In this document: one piece after another, positions 16,401 to 29,147 of the stretch
Layout: each line of letters starts with the position of its first letter
Numbering within the stretch: the stretch's first letter is position 1
NCBI RefSeq assembly: GCF_036417845.1
Contig: NC_089982.1
Location: forward strand, 64,121,684 to 64,185,683
Length of the DNA stretch: 64,000 nt
From: Apteryx mantelli
Lineage: Eukaryota; Chordata; Aves; Apterygiformes; Apterygidae
Direction: 5' to 3'
Notes under the pieces: generated by a model
What the model was told of the DNA's origin: nothing
Seen by the model: only the letters and a program-made list of their open reading frames with translations
Databases searched by the model: none
Position numbers and translations under genes: made by a program

Positions 16401-18064
16401 GGATCGGAAGCTAATCCAAAGCAACCGTCTTTATGATCTTAGTTTTGTTCATTTCATGGATCTTCAGAATTATAGTGTGTAACTGACTAATGCATTGAGG
16501 AAGAGTTAGCACCAATCACTAAGATCTTGAGTTGTGGCTAATTATAGCAATGGTGACCAGATGAAAACACAGTATCTGGATCATAAAATTCTGGATTACA
16601 TAGGCACAGCTGTTATTTCTTTGTCAAAATTCAGGTTTCTATCTGTAGGTCTTGTAGTTCTGCAAAATTCCAAGAACATCTGAATTAAGATTAGTTCTGA
16701 GATGATGGTAGCATTTTACATGATCTCACAAAATTAAACTTCTTAGTGATGTCTTTTTCAGGCAAAGAAGGAAAAAAAGATATGTAGAAAAGCAAATCAA
16801 ATGACATCCTGTGGAAGTTCTACAGTTTCTATAGGGTATGTGTTGAGACATTATAATCTATAGTTAGCATTAACTGCAAGCAACGCTTTTTTTTTTTTTT
16901 TAATTTGTAGGATCTTTGTTCCATTGACATAATTATAAAATTCTGAAGACCATTTTAGAATATATGAAACTATTACCTCCAAGGCTGAAAAGCAGAAGTT
17001 CATGAGCCTGCAAGTTTCTTAACCTCAACTTTGCAAATATGAAGCTACAATAAAATCTAAAATAGAATCTTCCCTGAGTCCACAGGCCTGAGGAGTATCC
17101 TCACTGCAAATGAGATTCAAAATACCATGCTCCACTCATTGCTGCAGGAAACTTATATTTTTAGAAATCCAGGGCTTTTAGATATTCATTTTAAAGCAGT
17201 TTAAAAAGTATATATATTTCTGACAGATGAACAAATGCTTCCCTTCACCTTTTTATTTTTATATGCAGCTTTGAAACAAGTCATGGTACACTCATTGCTT
17301 TTTTTAATTCAATGACTTTCTCTTCTAACTCCTTGCTATAAATCAATATATATTTTTAGCAGACTCAACTCTGGAGGAGTGTAATCAGTTTTGATAACAG
17401 TATCATTTACTGTGCGACATATAATAATAACAAGCAGACATTACAGTAGTGCAGTTGAAAACAAAATCTGAATGATGTTTTCTTTTTATTGTTTGAGTGA
17501 TTTTAACAAACCTTTATTAATCATTAATCTAGGAATATGTTTTGTGGCACTTTTGAAATGTCATGTCATTAAATATTGGTAAACTGCTGTAAAGGTGTAA
17601 AAACTGTAAAAATTCCTGAATAGCTAAGTCTACTGGTTTCACATTTTGAAAAGATATACATATATCATATTGTAATGCAACATGGGAATGAAATTTGCTG
17701 CAGAGTGGTAGCTCTCATGAGCTGCTGTTCTCATAAGAATACCGATGGATAAAGAATTAGGAACCTGATGACTGGAAATAGGTAGTCTGTAACATTTAAT
17801 ATAGTCCTTCAACAGCTATTTGATATAGCTCCTAATTCTTTAAATGCAAGTGTGGTTGTGATTCTTTCTCCATCTCCTTGAAGGTTACTCATGCCAGTAT
17901 GTTGTTTTTCCATTAAAAATCGTCTGCTACTGCATGTCTGTATAATCTCGTATATGTATACTGGACAACTTTCCCAAAGAAGCAAAATGCTACTCAGATG
18001 ACAGTATTGCTCCTTTTAACCTTAGAGAGGCAGAATTTCATGAAAAAAATATTTCAGGTGATGC

Positions 18065-18200
18065 CAGAGAGAGAATATTCTAAACCCATATTTTTATGAT
18101 ACCAGAACTTAAATACTGCACGCACTTAGGTAGGTCTTTTACAGTTCAATTACCTAACGTACTAAAAGGTGAGGCAAAATTCCAATATCTGAAACACAAG
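18065..18200 (+). repeat. Divergent direct repeat, copy B
   Basis: The partner of 16270-16400, about 1.8 kb downstream. Similarity includes tttttatgatac, taaatactgc and gaaacacaaggg, with several small gaps. Confidence 0.4.
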
Positions 18201-20989
18201 GGAAACACAAGCGTAAAAAACCACCATCATCTGAGCAACTATTAAATATGGTGTTTTACTGATAACATTTTGCACTGGAATTGTAAATCAGAAGAAAGTA
18301 ACTATAGGAAGTCAGAGACAATTCCAATACTGTGGATTCAAGAAGTATAATTGTTCTTGATTATCTCCAAATTTCAGTAGTAAAATTGAACTTAGATGTT
18401 TTTGGGTAATGATCCTACAATAAAGATTCAACATTAGACCCATTAAAGAGAAGCTACATAGTTTTTTTTTATTGGATTATAAAATACAGTGGTATTTCCT
18501 AACACCACATTAAAAATATTACATAATTTTTGAGCTATTTGATATCAAGACTTTATAATGACATCTTGCAGAAAAAAGGATGTTTATTGTAACCATTACA
18601 AACTGATACAGGCAGAGGATACTGTTGTTTCTACAACTTCAAAAACTCTACTAATTTCTTAAAGGTGACAGGAAATATTCTATGTTTAAAGGTATCATAC
18701 GTTTGTATTTCACAGTTAATGAAAAACATAGATGCACATCATTTTTCTATGATATTTGTGATATCTAATTCAAGTATCCTTCAATATTCATAGAAAATAT
18801 GAATATTTATTCTAATAAAAAAGCCTTGGTTTCTAAATTGCATTTCTATTGTTTCTGCTGATTCTATTGAAGCATTAAAGACATGATCTTAATGCCCTCT
18901 AAAGTCAAGGAACGAATCCCAACAAAGTAAAAGATTTGAGATGAGTCTTCGGTTCCTGAAACAAAGAAGTTCCTCTCTGAAGTGAAGGTTATTGACAACT
19001 GTGATGCAGAAAGAATTTATTCTAATAAACTTGCTGGAAATATGCTTTGGAAAAATTTTTTTGGAGATTTTTCTCATCAACAGTTTCAAAAGCAATACAA
19101 CACCACAAAATAATCAATTAAAAATTGAAAACTCCACATTTAAGTAACTCTAAATATGTAAACCTACTCACTGTACTCACAAAACAATTTTCACTCAGTT
19201 AAGCTTCTAATATTTTATAATCAGCACCTGGATTATTGTGTTGTGGAAATTAAATAGCTACAGACAAATGGTTGGTTTTTAATGTGTGATATTACCCCAA
19301 CTGTCCATGAGAGTAAAAAAAAAACAAAACAAAAAACTTGCAGATGTATTTTTCTCATAGATTATATTCTTTTCATGAACTTACTGAGAACCCTTGAGTG
19401 ACTGCAGTGTTACTTATCTATGCAGTTCATTCATTACATTCAGCTCAGTGATGGCCAAATTTGAACCTTGATATGCTTTGTAGGTAAATAAGTGTGAGGG
19501 GTTTAAAAGGTGTTTTACTTCTGTAATCTATCTATTCTTTTCCTACTATCTATATTTTCATAACTGAATGATCTATAGAAACTTAATTATAAAATATTAA
19601 TTACAACACTGTTATTATTCATTTACTGGGATTCATTTTCCATTCATTTGCAAACAATCCCTGCAAAAATATTACTGAACACACTGAAAATGCGCTTTGT
19701 TTTAAATGTTGAAGTGTAAGCAATGGTAATGACTGAGGGCTAGGTGTCTGAGTTCATTCTCAGTCACTTTCTGAAATCTTGACTCCAGTGACCCCACTTC
19801 CAGGAATAAAAACCAAGAAGAAAACAACCAACCTCCCTCCTTCTCCAAAGCACCTTGCCATGTTTTCAATAGATAATCAATGCAGTGGTGAAAAAGAGGG
19901 TATATGAAATGCCTTTAATTATTGTCCTTTTCCCCCCTTAAATAGCCAGTGATTTTACAATTACTTTGGCTCATTTCCACTCAAAAGTAACCTTTAGAAC
20001 TGTAACCTGCATATCTGGTGAAGCATGAAAACTCCAGGCATCCATTCATTGTCTCATTTATTCTTCTAATTCAAGATTACTACAAAATGACCTTTTGCCT
20101 TCATTAAAAATGGCCTCCTTAAATAAGCATTAGAATAAAATTCTAACTGCTGAATGTCAATTAGTTCTAGATTAAGAATGAATTTATTTAGACCACCAGG
20201 GAAATTGATCCTGTACATTTGATCCAACCCAGTAAAATTTCAGAATTTATCTCATTTAAAACAGATGAGAATTTGACTAGACAGGTTGCCTTTATTACTG
20301 GACTTCTAGAATTGCTAATTATGTATGATACATTTTATGTGGGGTTTGTTCTAATATTGCTTACTTGTGATTATTCCCTGCAGGCATCTAAACAAAGACA
20401 GTACCTTCATCACTCCCATTTCTTTCTAACTCTGCACAGCATATTGCATTTATTTCTTATTTCATTTAAGTTCTTCCACAAAACACTTTGATCAGTTTAA
20501 TGATAAGCAACTTTATGAATGCCCAGGCTCTTTGGGCATTTTTGTTGTTGTTGTCATTTACTACAGCAAAAGCTGATGACATATAAGAAGAAAACTGCAC
20601 CTGGAGAACTACCTCAAGGCGCTTCTGTTTTGACAAATATTTGCCTTCCAGAAAGCTGTAAGAAGATTCATTATCAATATAAAGTATCTATGGAAGGCTT
20701 ATCACTTCAGTCTAGCTCTCTTGCCATGTCCCAAAATAAAATGGATATGGGATGTGGAATCTGAATAGCTATAACCACTATAATTCAGACACTGAGGAGG
20801 ATCTGTAAGGGTCATGATCTTACTGAAAATATATATGAAATAATAATAATGTTATCCCTTGATAATATCATTGATTGCCAAAAGAAGATCAGAGTCAGTA
20901 CAGAAAGTTCTGGCTCAGCTCCTTTCATTTGAAACTTCACTGGTTTAAAACAATTTTAAGGAACTATTGAACTGGAAAAATTCAGTAGT

Positions 20990-21049
20990 GGCACCTGGGG
21001 AGGAATAACCCCATGCACCAGTGTAGACTGGGAGCCGACCAGCTGGAAA

Positions 21050-21094
<45 letters not shown>

Positions 21095-21555
21095 CCTTGT
21101 GACTACAAAGGCCAACAGCCTTCTGACTATCTGTCATAGGAGAAGAGCCTGAGAAAGCTGGGACTATTTAGCCTGGAGAAGAGCAGGCTCGGGGGGGATC
21201 TTATCAGTGTGTATCAATGTGTGATGGGAGGGAGTAAAGAAGACAAGGATCAGACTCCTCTAAGTGGTACTTAGTGACAAGACAGAGGCAACGGGCACAA
21301 ACTGAAATACAGGAATACATGCCACTTCAACACAGGAAAGAATTGTTTTGCTGTGAGATTGATCAAACACTGGAACATGTTGCCCAGAGAAGTTATCAAG
21401 TCTCCGTCCTTTGAGCTATTCAAAATCTAACTGGACACAGTCCTGGAAAGCCTGCTCTAGATGAGCTGGTGCCCTGCTTGGGCAGAGAGGTTGGACTAGA
21501 AGATCTCCAGAAGTCTCCTCCAACTTCTACCATCCCATGATTCTGCCATTTTATG
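20990..21555 (+). mobile_element. CR1 fragment with internal deletions and a (GT)n block
   Basis: Truncated CR1 from the end of ORF2 to the 3'UTR. It starts at gcacctggggaggaataacc and ends after ggttggactagaagatctcc and a decayed octamer tail. About 55 bp of the usual sequence is replaced by a GT repeat, and about 180 bp is missing after aaggccaacag. It is older than the two long CR1 copies. Confidence 0.88.
21053..21092. repeat. (GT)20 microsatellite inside CR1
   Basis: Forty bases of uninterrupted GT lie between the CR1 words ctggaaagca and acccttgtg. It probably expanded from a short gtgtg in the CR1 body. Confidence 0.95.
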
Positions 21556-24500
21556 GTCTTAAAAAGATTAATCCAATAAAAGCACAAAGAAATATTTCAG
21601 AGTTTCAAGTAAAGTCCCAAGAAGTTTAATTTACTGAAAATTTCAAAATTTCTTTTTTTTTCTGGTTCACTATAAAACTCATTTGAAATGATAAAACTTT
21701 TGGGGGGGTTTTGAGGGATTTAAGGATATTTATTTGACAAGCTCTGTGGAAAAGCATTCTTTGAAAAAAAATCAAAATACAAAAATATTCTTAATAATTC
21801 ACTGTAGTTTTAAACTACATGTCATTGTGGCATACTTTCCAGAACTGTTGTCCATTGAAATTAATGAATTTTGGATCAGGCCTTTACATACACTTTCTAG
21901 ATCAGGAGTCTGTTCTTAGGGGGTTGTCTTTTTTTTTTTTTAATTCTGATCAACATTGAACTTACGGTAGAGCTGGTATGTTGTCTTAGGAGACACAAGA
22001 TACCTGTAAAACTCAACGGACTAACACTAACAGCCTCTCTGTCCAGCTCTCAAGCCTTTCTAATCTTATTTTCAATATATACTTTCCTCCAAGACCATAT
22101 CATCCATCTAAATTAATAAAATAAATAAATAAATAAATAAAGGAGGTTGGGCCCACCTCCACAGAGAACATAAGAGGAAACTTTCTATACACTGCACATA
22201 TGGAAGACAACCTGATTCTTTTGCTCTCACAGTAGCTGATCTGGAAAATTCTTATTTCTATATATAGTACTATAGTATAGTCTAGTCACTTTGTTGTCTA
22301 TAGCGCACATTTAGTGTACACTTAAAGTGTAGATAAGGTTTAAGACCTGAAACCAAGTAAATGATGAATACAAAATGCTGGTATTTTGTGTGACTTTTTC
22401 AAATGCAAACAAATGTCTTTAACTATCCCCTCCAAGGCAAGCAAAGAAATTATTCCTCTATGAAAATATTCTCTAAAGTAAGTCACTTCCACAGTTTTGA
22501 AAAATGTCATTAAAAAGGCCACAAGGAAAGGCTTTCAGGAACATATCCACTTAATTCATATTTCTAATTGTGGCCAAACTTCTATTAAAAGTTCATTTAA
22601 AATTTTTAATTCATGACTATATAGATTAAAAGTGTGTTAAGACAGTAAAATATTTTTGGTTTTGGAGATTAGTTAATTCCAACATATTTTTAGTTATATT
22701 TCTCACTCACAAATCTAGCATACTTATGCAAATAAATCAGCTTCTTTTTGTAGTGCTTGTATATATTAATATCTCATTTACCTCAGGATTCTTCATAGCG
22801 CTAATAAATATTACTTCATAATTTCCATATGCGATAACACTGTCAATTGAGCTGTTAAGCTGATTCATGCTTACCCCAGCAAAAAAATGTCAGTAAGTGG
22901 CTTTGAATCTTTTGGATATGCTGCAAGAAGATTTCTAGGCTGGCATTTGTCCCCTACCTCTTTCTCATCCCCTGTTATTTTGTGTCATAATGCATCATTA
23001 CAGATGTTTGCTTCTGTACATGTCAGCAAAAAGAGATTACAAAGCCCACATTAACCTCCTTTCTTTGCATTAACTGTGTCGGTTTTGATTTGTTATTTTT
23101 CAGAATGTTTCAAGCACTGCCAACTTGAGGGATCTTATCTTTAGAGAAATATATTAGAATGACTATTTTCCTTAATTTGGTGTTGGGGGGGTATTATTAT
23201 TTGCACACAAATGGAAAAAAACAGGTTTATATTGTAGGTTGATCTTTATCAGGAACATTTTCTGTGAGATAGTATGTCCTGTTTTTTGCAATAAAGGATT
23301 TTTATGAATCTACATTCAGCTTTTCTTATTTTTAATAGAATACCTTAAGATCAGTGCTTCTTGGTTTGTTTTTAAATAAATATAGGAATCTACTCACATT
23401 GAAGGTTAGCTGACTGAAATATATTTAGTAAAGAAACCCTAAGATATGAACATATACAGCACACACGTTTGCATAGAACAGTTTAGTATGCTGATATCAT
23501 AACTGCATGGACTGATCTCATTTACATGAATAATTCTGTTCATTAGAGTCCCTAGATATGAGGCTAACTAAGTAAGCTAAGATCAGCAGAAAAACTACTG
23601 GCATTTTTTTTCTGGAAAAAATGATTTTTCATGAAAAAAAATCTGAGAATGTGTCAGTTTTGGTTGTGTGTGTACAGAATAAAGATTTACTTAAAAAATA
23701 TATAGAGATAAATCATTTTGATTGGGCAGAATATCTCAAGACACATACATATATAAAAGATAGAAATTGCCAAAGTACACCTTTCTCAATAAATCTAACA
23801 GAAAGTGGTTTTGGAGTCAACACCTTTTAGGCTTTGAGGGAGCTCTGCTGAGAATTAAAAAGAAAGCCCTCTTAGGTCCAAGCAAGAGAACTGTAGAACT
23901 GTATGTCTTATATTTTTTAAGTTTTGATAAAATCTGTGATGTTTCAGAGACATTGCCAATTGATCAATCCCTAGAAGAACCATTTTCAACTTCTTTAAAT
24001 TTGACAATCCCTAATTTTTTGGTGGTACAGACTCTATTAGAAATTTGACACATGCAGATGGCTGTGAATGCTAACCCATCAGGAAGGGAAATTTTTGTTT
24101 TGTGTACTTACAATTTTTTCCTTCACTTCTAATTATAACTTAGACTAAATTCAAAATATAACTTATACTGCTTTTTTGGAACAAAGTATGTGAAGATTTT
24201 TAAGATCAGTGCTGAATTCATTCATACTTTTCTTTCAGCATCCAGTTTCTACTTACACGATCATATTAGTTTCATTAATACTAAGGAATCCCTTGAAAAT
24301 CTATATTCATGTAAGTTCAAAGTTAGCTTGCCGCTATCAGGCAGACTGTGAAGGTCAGTTTCTTTCAGTTCCTGCTGTTCTTTCTTTCCTCTTAATAGAA
24401 TTAAATGAGACTCCTTCTAGAATTCATATTTCAGACAATCATTGCTGAATAATTCAGGAAATTTCTCTAGTTTCTTCACTGTTAGAATCAAGGTTATTGT

Positions 24501-27166
24501 CTTCTGTCAATGAGATTTGATCATAGTGGTTCAATATCCTTATCTCTTTATAGTGAGTAAAGAGAGAACTAAAAAGTATCTGTTTTCTTTCTGATGTCTC
24601 CATTACATGTCAATTCAATTTTAGTCAGAAATCTGCCAAGTAATTCACGTTATCAAAATTATTTTCTCTTACTCAGTAGACTCATATTTCTCAATAAAGT
24701 CTTCTTCTTTCCTCTGCCTCTCCCCCCACCCCGCAAAAAAAAAAAAAAAAAAAAGGTGTGGAAAACTGTCCCTCTATTCCTTTAGAGTTTTATGTTGTGG
24801 TTACAATGCCATAAAATATTTAAGTAAGAATGCAGAAAAGCAGTTTGCAATTTCAAGCTGTTGCTCACTCAAAGAGATATTAAAGGGGGAGAAAAAAGCC
24901 AACTTTGCTCAAACAACCAGACAAGTAGAGTTTTGACAGAGATGATGATTTTAGAGAGAGAAGTGTCATGTTCATTGGCACTTGCTTAGCTGCCAGTGCT
25001 TCCCAATGATTATTGCTCAAGATGGATATGAATGGCCAGTTTATGAGCATGTATGAAGTTTCATGCACTGAACATGTACTATTTGCATATATATAAATGT
25101 ACTTACTTGAGTTTTTATCATTTTCCTATAGAAAATCATCAGACACATGGAGCATCTTTTCTATGCATTTTGGAGTGGTTAAATGATGAGAAATATATTG
25201 GTAAGAAAAACATTGGGGAGAAAAGCACCTTCTAATAGCAGAGCAAAGTGATAGAATCTCTTGACTGGAGCTGTAAACTCATTTACATTTCTTTAACCCT
25301 TCCTTGATTTTGGTGGGCCATGACATTATCTGAGTAACGTATTCAATCAAATTGCTTGGTGGCATTTTTACTCAGTTTTTCTGCCAATCCCATCTTTTGC
25401 AATAGACAGAAACAGCACCTCTATGTTTCTGTGAGGCTTTTCAGCCTTGGCAATTTGGTGGCTCACATCAAAAGATATTTATTATTCACAGTGGCAGCTG
25501 AATAGACGATATTATTTCCTGATGTCAGTTCACTCATTTCATGCTTGAAGAACTATATACTTTTATCTTTGAAATGATGGTGCTATGCCTGGTGGTAGCA
25601 ACATAGGTGGGCTGATGAAAGTCACTATTAAAGACTTTTATTTATGTATATATTTGAAATTGTTGGTCATTATCTAATGCAGTGCAAGAGAAGTCCATCT
25701 GGATATAAACCAGGTATTCAATATCTTTTGTTATCATATAATGCTGTAATAAGGTTCACTTTTAGTTTCCAGGCAGATGCAGAGGCTACATAGTCACTTT
25801 TTACCAACTGCTTTTGCTGAGCTCACCTTGGGAATTATCCCTGTTTATTCAAATGAACAATTTTGCCATATAATAAGTTTGAACTTAGGCTTCATGTTTC
25901 CTGTCTAATGCCATCGACCCATTGTTGAATACAAAACACACAGGATCCTTAGTTAATAGGAAAGGGAGAAGCAGATGTAATAACAGTAGGTTCCTTACTT
26001 TTGTAATGATCAAGCTAGTAAGCAAGTATCAGTGCAGAAGGGATGCAATGACTGATGCCAAATTGCCAGGAGAAGTGAAATTCATTTTAAAAAGTTAATA
26101 GTGGTAGACTGTATAGAAGTTAAGCATTTTAACAATAGTGCCACCGGACCATGTATTCTGTGACTAGTAGTAAAGAAGAGGCAGCCAGTGACTGAAAATC
26201 AATGCTTACAACCCAGCATGGACATAGAATAGATACAAGTAAAACTTGATTTTCTTGATCACCCTTTTGGGATTCCACAGAAATAGTCTAAGGACTACAG
26301 AATTTTGTAGACCATATGATGAAAATGATGGCCTCAGGTCTAGAGAGAGTGTGGTGCTCATCTCATGAAAATTTGTCAAGGGTTGGAAGGAGAAGAAAAA
26401 AGGTATTTTTATGCTTAAGCTTCTTTATGCTTCATCACATAGCTATCATCTCTAATATATTATGGAATTCATCACTGGTGTTTCTGTCTGGGTAGTTATT
26501 CCATAGAGAGTCTGAGCAGTCTCTGTAGCTCTGATAATTAGATGTTCTGCATTATCTTCATAGTTCTTAGTCTTTCATAACAACCACCCTCTTGCTTCTG
26601 TTTTTGTTTGGAATATGTTTGTGAGGAAGAACAGCCATGGGAAAGAAGAATTTTAGAAGAATTAAAAAAAAAACCCTTACATTTCTTCACACTGAATTTT
26701 TTTTGCCATTTTATTGCCCACTAATCTCTATGTTCTTTCTGTAGCTCTTTGTGATCTTGTATTGTATTTATTCCTTCTTTTTGTAGAGTCCTGTGGAGTT
26801 CTACTGGTGACCTCTCACCACTGTGAGAACAGGCTATTTGCTTTACCCTCTGCTCTCTATTTCTGAACTAATTAGTTATTCATGATAAGACCTTAAATAT
26901 TATCCTATAGCTCCTTCATTTCCTTTAAAAGCTATGGTGAGGGACCTGCAAAAAGATTTTAGAAATTTAATGGACTGTACCAACTGGATCTCCACTATTC
27001 GATGCCAAGTGGGCTCCTTTGAGGAACAGGAGTACATGAGTTCCTTTACAAAAAAACACATTGACTCTTTCTCAATATATCAGGTTATCCACATATCCAC
27101 TAACTATATTCTTTCTACAGTTTCTTTGAATTCTTCTCAGGAAGATAGTGGTTCCATAGATTTTTT
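21556..27166. other. AT-rich non-coding region
   Basis: No recognised gene. It holds a short AAAT repeat (22115-22141) and an A-rich run (about 24737-24754). Frames of 60-93 codons are chance-length. Part of 26900-27166 may continue the candidate exon described at 27167-27597. Confidence 0.55.
22115..22141. repeat. (AAAT)n microsatellite
   Basis: About six copies of the tetranucleotide aaat/ataa in a row within AT-rich DNA. Confidence 0.85.
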
Positions 27167-27597
27167 CTAGAACTCTTTTGTGTTTGTATTTGCTAACTTT
27201 GAGTTTAAAGGTACTAAGTCAGTTTTAAAGAGATTACATACCACATTAAGCATTTGGGTTTTTTCCTCTATGAAATTATTGAGTTCTTTGGTCTCCTTAG
27301 GTTTCTTGGTCAACATACATTTGTTAATTTTTTCTATTTGTTCAGACTCTTTTCTACAGATACGCCAACCTGAGGTCTTCTCTGATGAGTTTTCCAAAGA
27401 AAAGGACTGTGGCTTAGGAATTTCCTCAAATTCTTCAACAGAAAACACAGAAGCAAAAGCTTTCTTAAGTGTTCTGCTATGGACCTGTGTTTCTTGTACA
27501 CTGCTTTTTATAACCTGATAGACCTTACTAATTTTCTGGAAGGCTTCATTCCAAATGTGTGTGAAGGAAGATTTATGCTTACCCTCAAAATTTTGCT
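27167..27597 (-). pseudogene. Unrecognised coding-like stretch (possible exon or gene relic)
   Basis: On the minus strand a frame stays open for about 143 codons in AT-rich DNA, where a stop would be expected every 15-20 codons. It begins right after a pyrimidine-rich TTCTCTTTGCCCATAG, which looks like a splice acceptor. The inferred protein is hydrophilic, rich in Glu, Lys and Ser, with segments such as SLENSSEKTSGW and KPKETKELNNFIEEKTQ. The largest ATG-started part is 27167-27448. After the TAG at 27167 further coding-like pieces (EEFKETVERI, then about 55 open codons at 26900-27060) appear with stops and frame changes, as in a decaying long exon. I do not recognise a family. It may also be chance. 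Confidence 0.3.
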
Positions 27598-27709
27598 ATG
27601 GGCAAAGAGAATACATCATATGTATGGAAAGCAGAATGTATTGGTAGTCCAAGTAATGTCTTAACAGTCTGATAGTCCAAATTGTCCAACTTATACAGAA
27701 AAGTCTAGT

Positions 27710-28725
27710 TAATAATGCAGTTAAAATTATGCAAAAAAATCTTCCTAATAGCTAATCCTTTTCTTTGGTGTTATGCTCACTCTACTTCTGTTCCTCTGGA
27801 TCCTAAGGTTGACAGTTCAGTCTTCCTTAATCAGAACTGGGGAGAGTTACTGTTAGGGCCCCAAATGCATTCCTCCTTTCTAGGAGTTTAGTTGGCTGAG
27901 GTAAGGAGATTAGCTGGCTGAGTCTAAGGTCAGCTCCTTTGCTGACAAGAGCTGTTGTGAGGAAAAGTGGAAGCAACAGCCTGCCTCTCTCTTCCCTTGG
28001 GAGTAGCATTTAAAATGAGGCTCTCAGGCTGGCTCCTGCCTAAGCTACATCACAGCTGTGATGCAGCTACGTTTGCACCTGGTCCCTACCTCCCTGACTG
28101 TGACCTGCTGACTTGAATTCTTGGCTTGACCCTAGACCTGCCTCATCATGCCAGATTTCCTGAGTGATCACAGGACTGAGGCTGGCCCTGGTCTCCAGAC
28201 TTGATCCTGATCCTGGTTGCTGGCTTAGCATCCCAGCTTCTTGCAGGTGAGGCCACTGCCCTGGTCTGCCTTGCTGTGACTCTCAGCTCCCAGCTTATCC
28301 TCCCTTGCAAAGCAGCTGGCCCTTGCTGCTCCCAGGCAGTTACAATGAATTGCTGTCTTTACTCCTGAGATCTTCACTGAAAGGAGAATAGTCTTCATGG
28401 GGGAGATTTCTTTTGCCTCATTCTGAGGGTCCACTTGGGGCTATTTTATACATTTCTCATCAGTCTGCTTCCTTCTCACCTGTTCCCAGGTAAACTGACA
28501 TAAAGGCTGGTCAGACCTTTACCATGGATGACATTCACAGAGATTTGTCTGAAATGGCTGAGGCAGCGGTCACTTGGCCACCAGCCACCTGTTCAAACAA
28601 CGTAAAACCAGATCAGGGCAAGGGAAGCCCAGACCAGTCCTGAGACTCTGCACCATCAGGTCAGTAAAAGGCCTGTGAACTTTTATGAGTAATAGCAAAA
28701 AACGTATTTACAAGGCTGCATTATC
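27710..28725. repeat. Unclassified dispersed repeat, long copy
   Basis: Both ends match the shorter copy at 54378-54945 in the same orientation: ttggtgttatgctc..., then cctaaggttgacag, and near the other end gcggtcacttggccaccagccac and ccagtcctgagactctgca. The GC-richer middle (27830-28430) is absent or much shortened in the other copy. It contains a perfect 16-base palindrome at 28048-28063. Family unknown, and an LTR element is my first guess. Confidence 0.6.
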
Positions 28726-28875
28726 ATCACTGTCAATTACTTTTGCAAGTTGTTCCTGAAATTCCTTTTGGGGCTTAGGGAGGTGAAGGAGGGCAGTGTG
28801 GGGCAGGAGGGTCTCCTTTGTTTTGTTCTTCATTTAAGTTGTCCGTCCACAGGTTTTGGGTGGTTTTTCTTCACT

Positions 28876-29147
28876 TCACAGGATCACAGAAACATTGTTT
28901 GGAAGGAACCTTTTTGGAAGCCATCTAGTCCAACCACCTGCTTGAAGCGTGGTTATTGGCAACATGAGATCTGGTCACTATGACTTCATTCAGCTGAGCC
29001 TTAAAAACCTCCAAGGATGCAGATTCTACAACATCCTGAGTCAACCCATTCCAGTGCTGCACTACCCTCCAGGTAAAAAACCACCTTTTCCTAAGGACCA
29101 GCTGGAGCCTCCCAAGGGGCAATCTGTGGCCATTGCCTCCTGCTAAA
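28876..29147 (-). mobile_element. Old CR1 fragment
   Basis: Minus-strand CR1 3' end, read on the plus strand as tcacaggatcacagaaacat, ...ccatctagtccaaccacctg..., then the reverse of the final ORF2 codons. It is more diverged and of a different subfamily from the long copies. Confidence 0.8.

Larger units (their letters stand above)
11637..20989. other. AT-rich non-coding region
   Basis: No frame longer than about 90 codons, no recognised exon and no RNA gene. It contains short homopolymers (for example T14 near 16889) and one divergent direct repeat (16270-16400 and 18065-18200), annotated separately. Confidence 0.6.

Noticed and set aside
21053..22141. GT, AAAT and similar short tandem repeats as a CRISPR-like or regulatory array
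   Set aside because: They are ordinary microsatellites with no spacers, in a vertebrate genome.
28925..29146. Frames of 65 codons on both strands
   Set aside because: They are inside an old CR1 fragment. The minus-strand one is simply the decayed end of CR1 ORF2.
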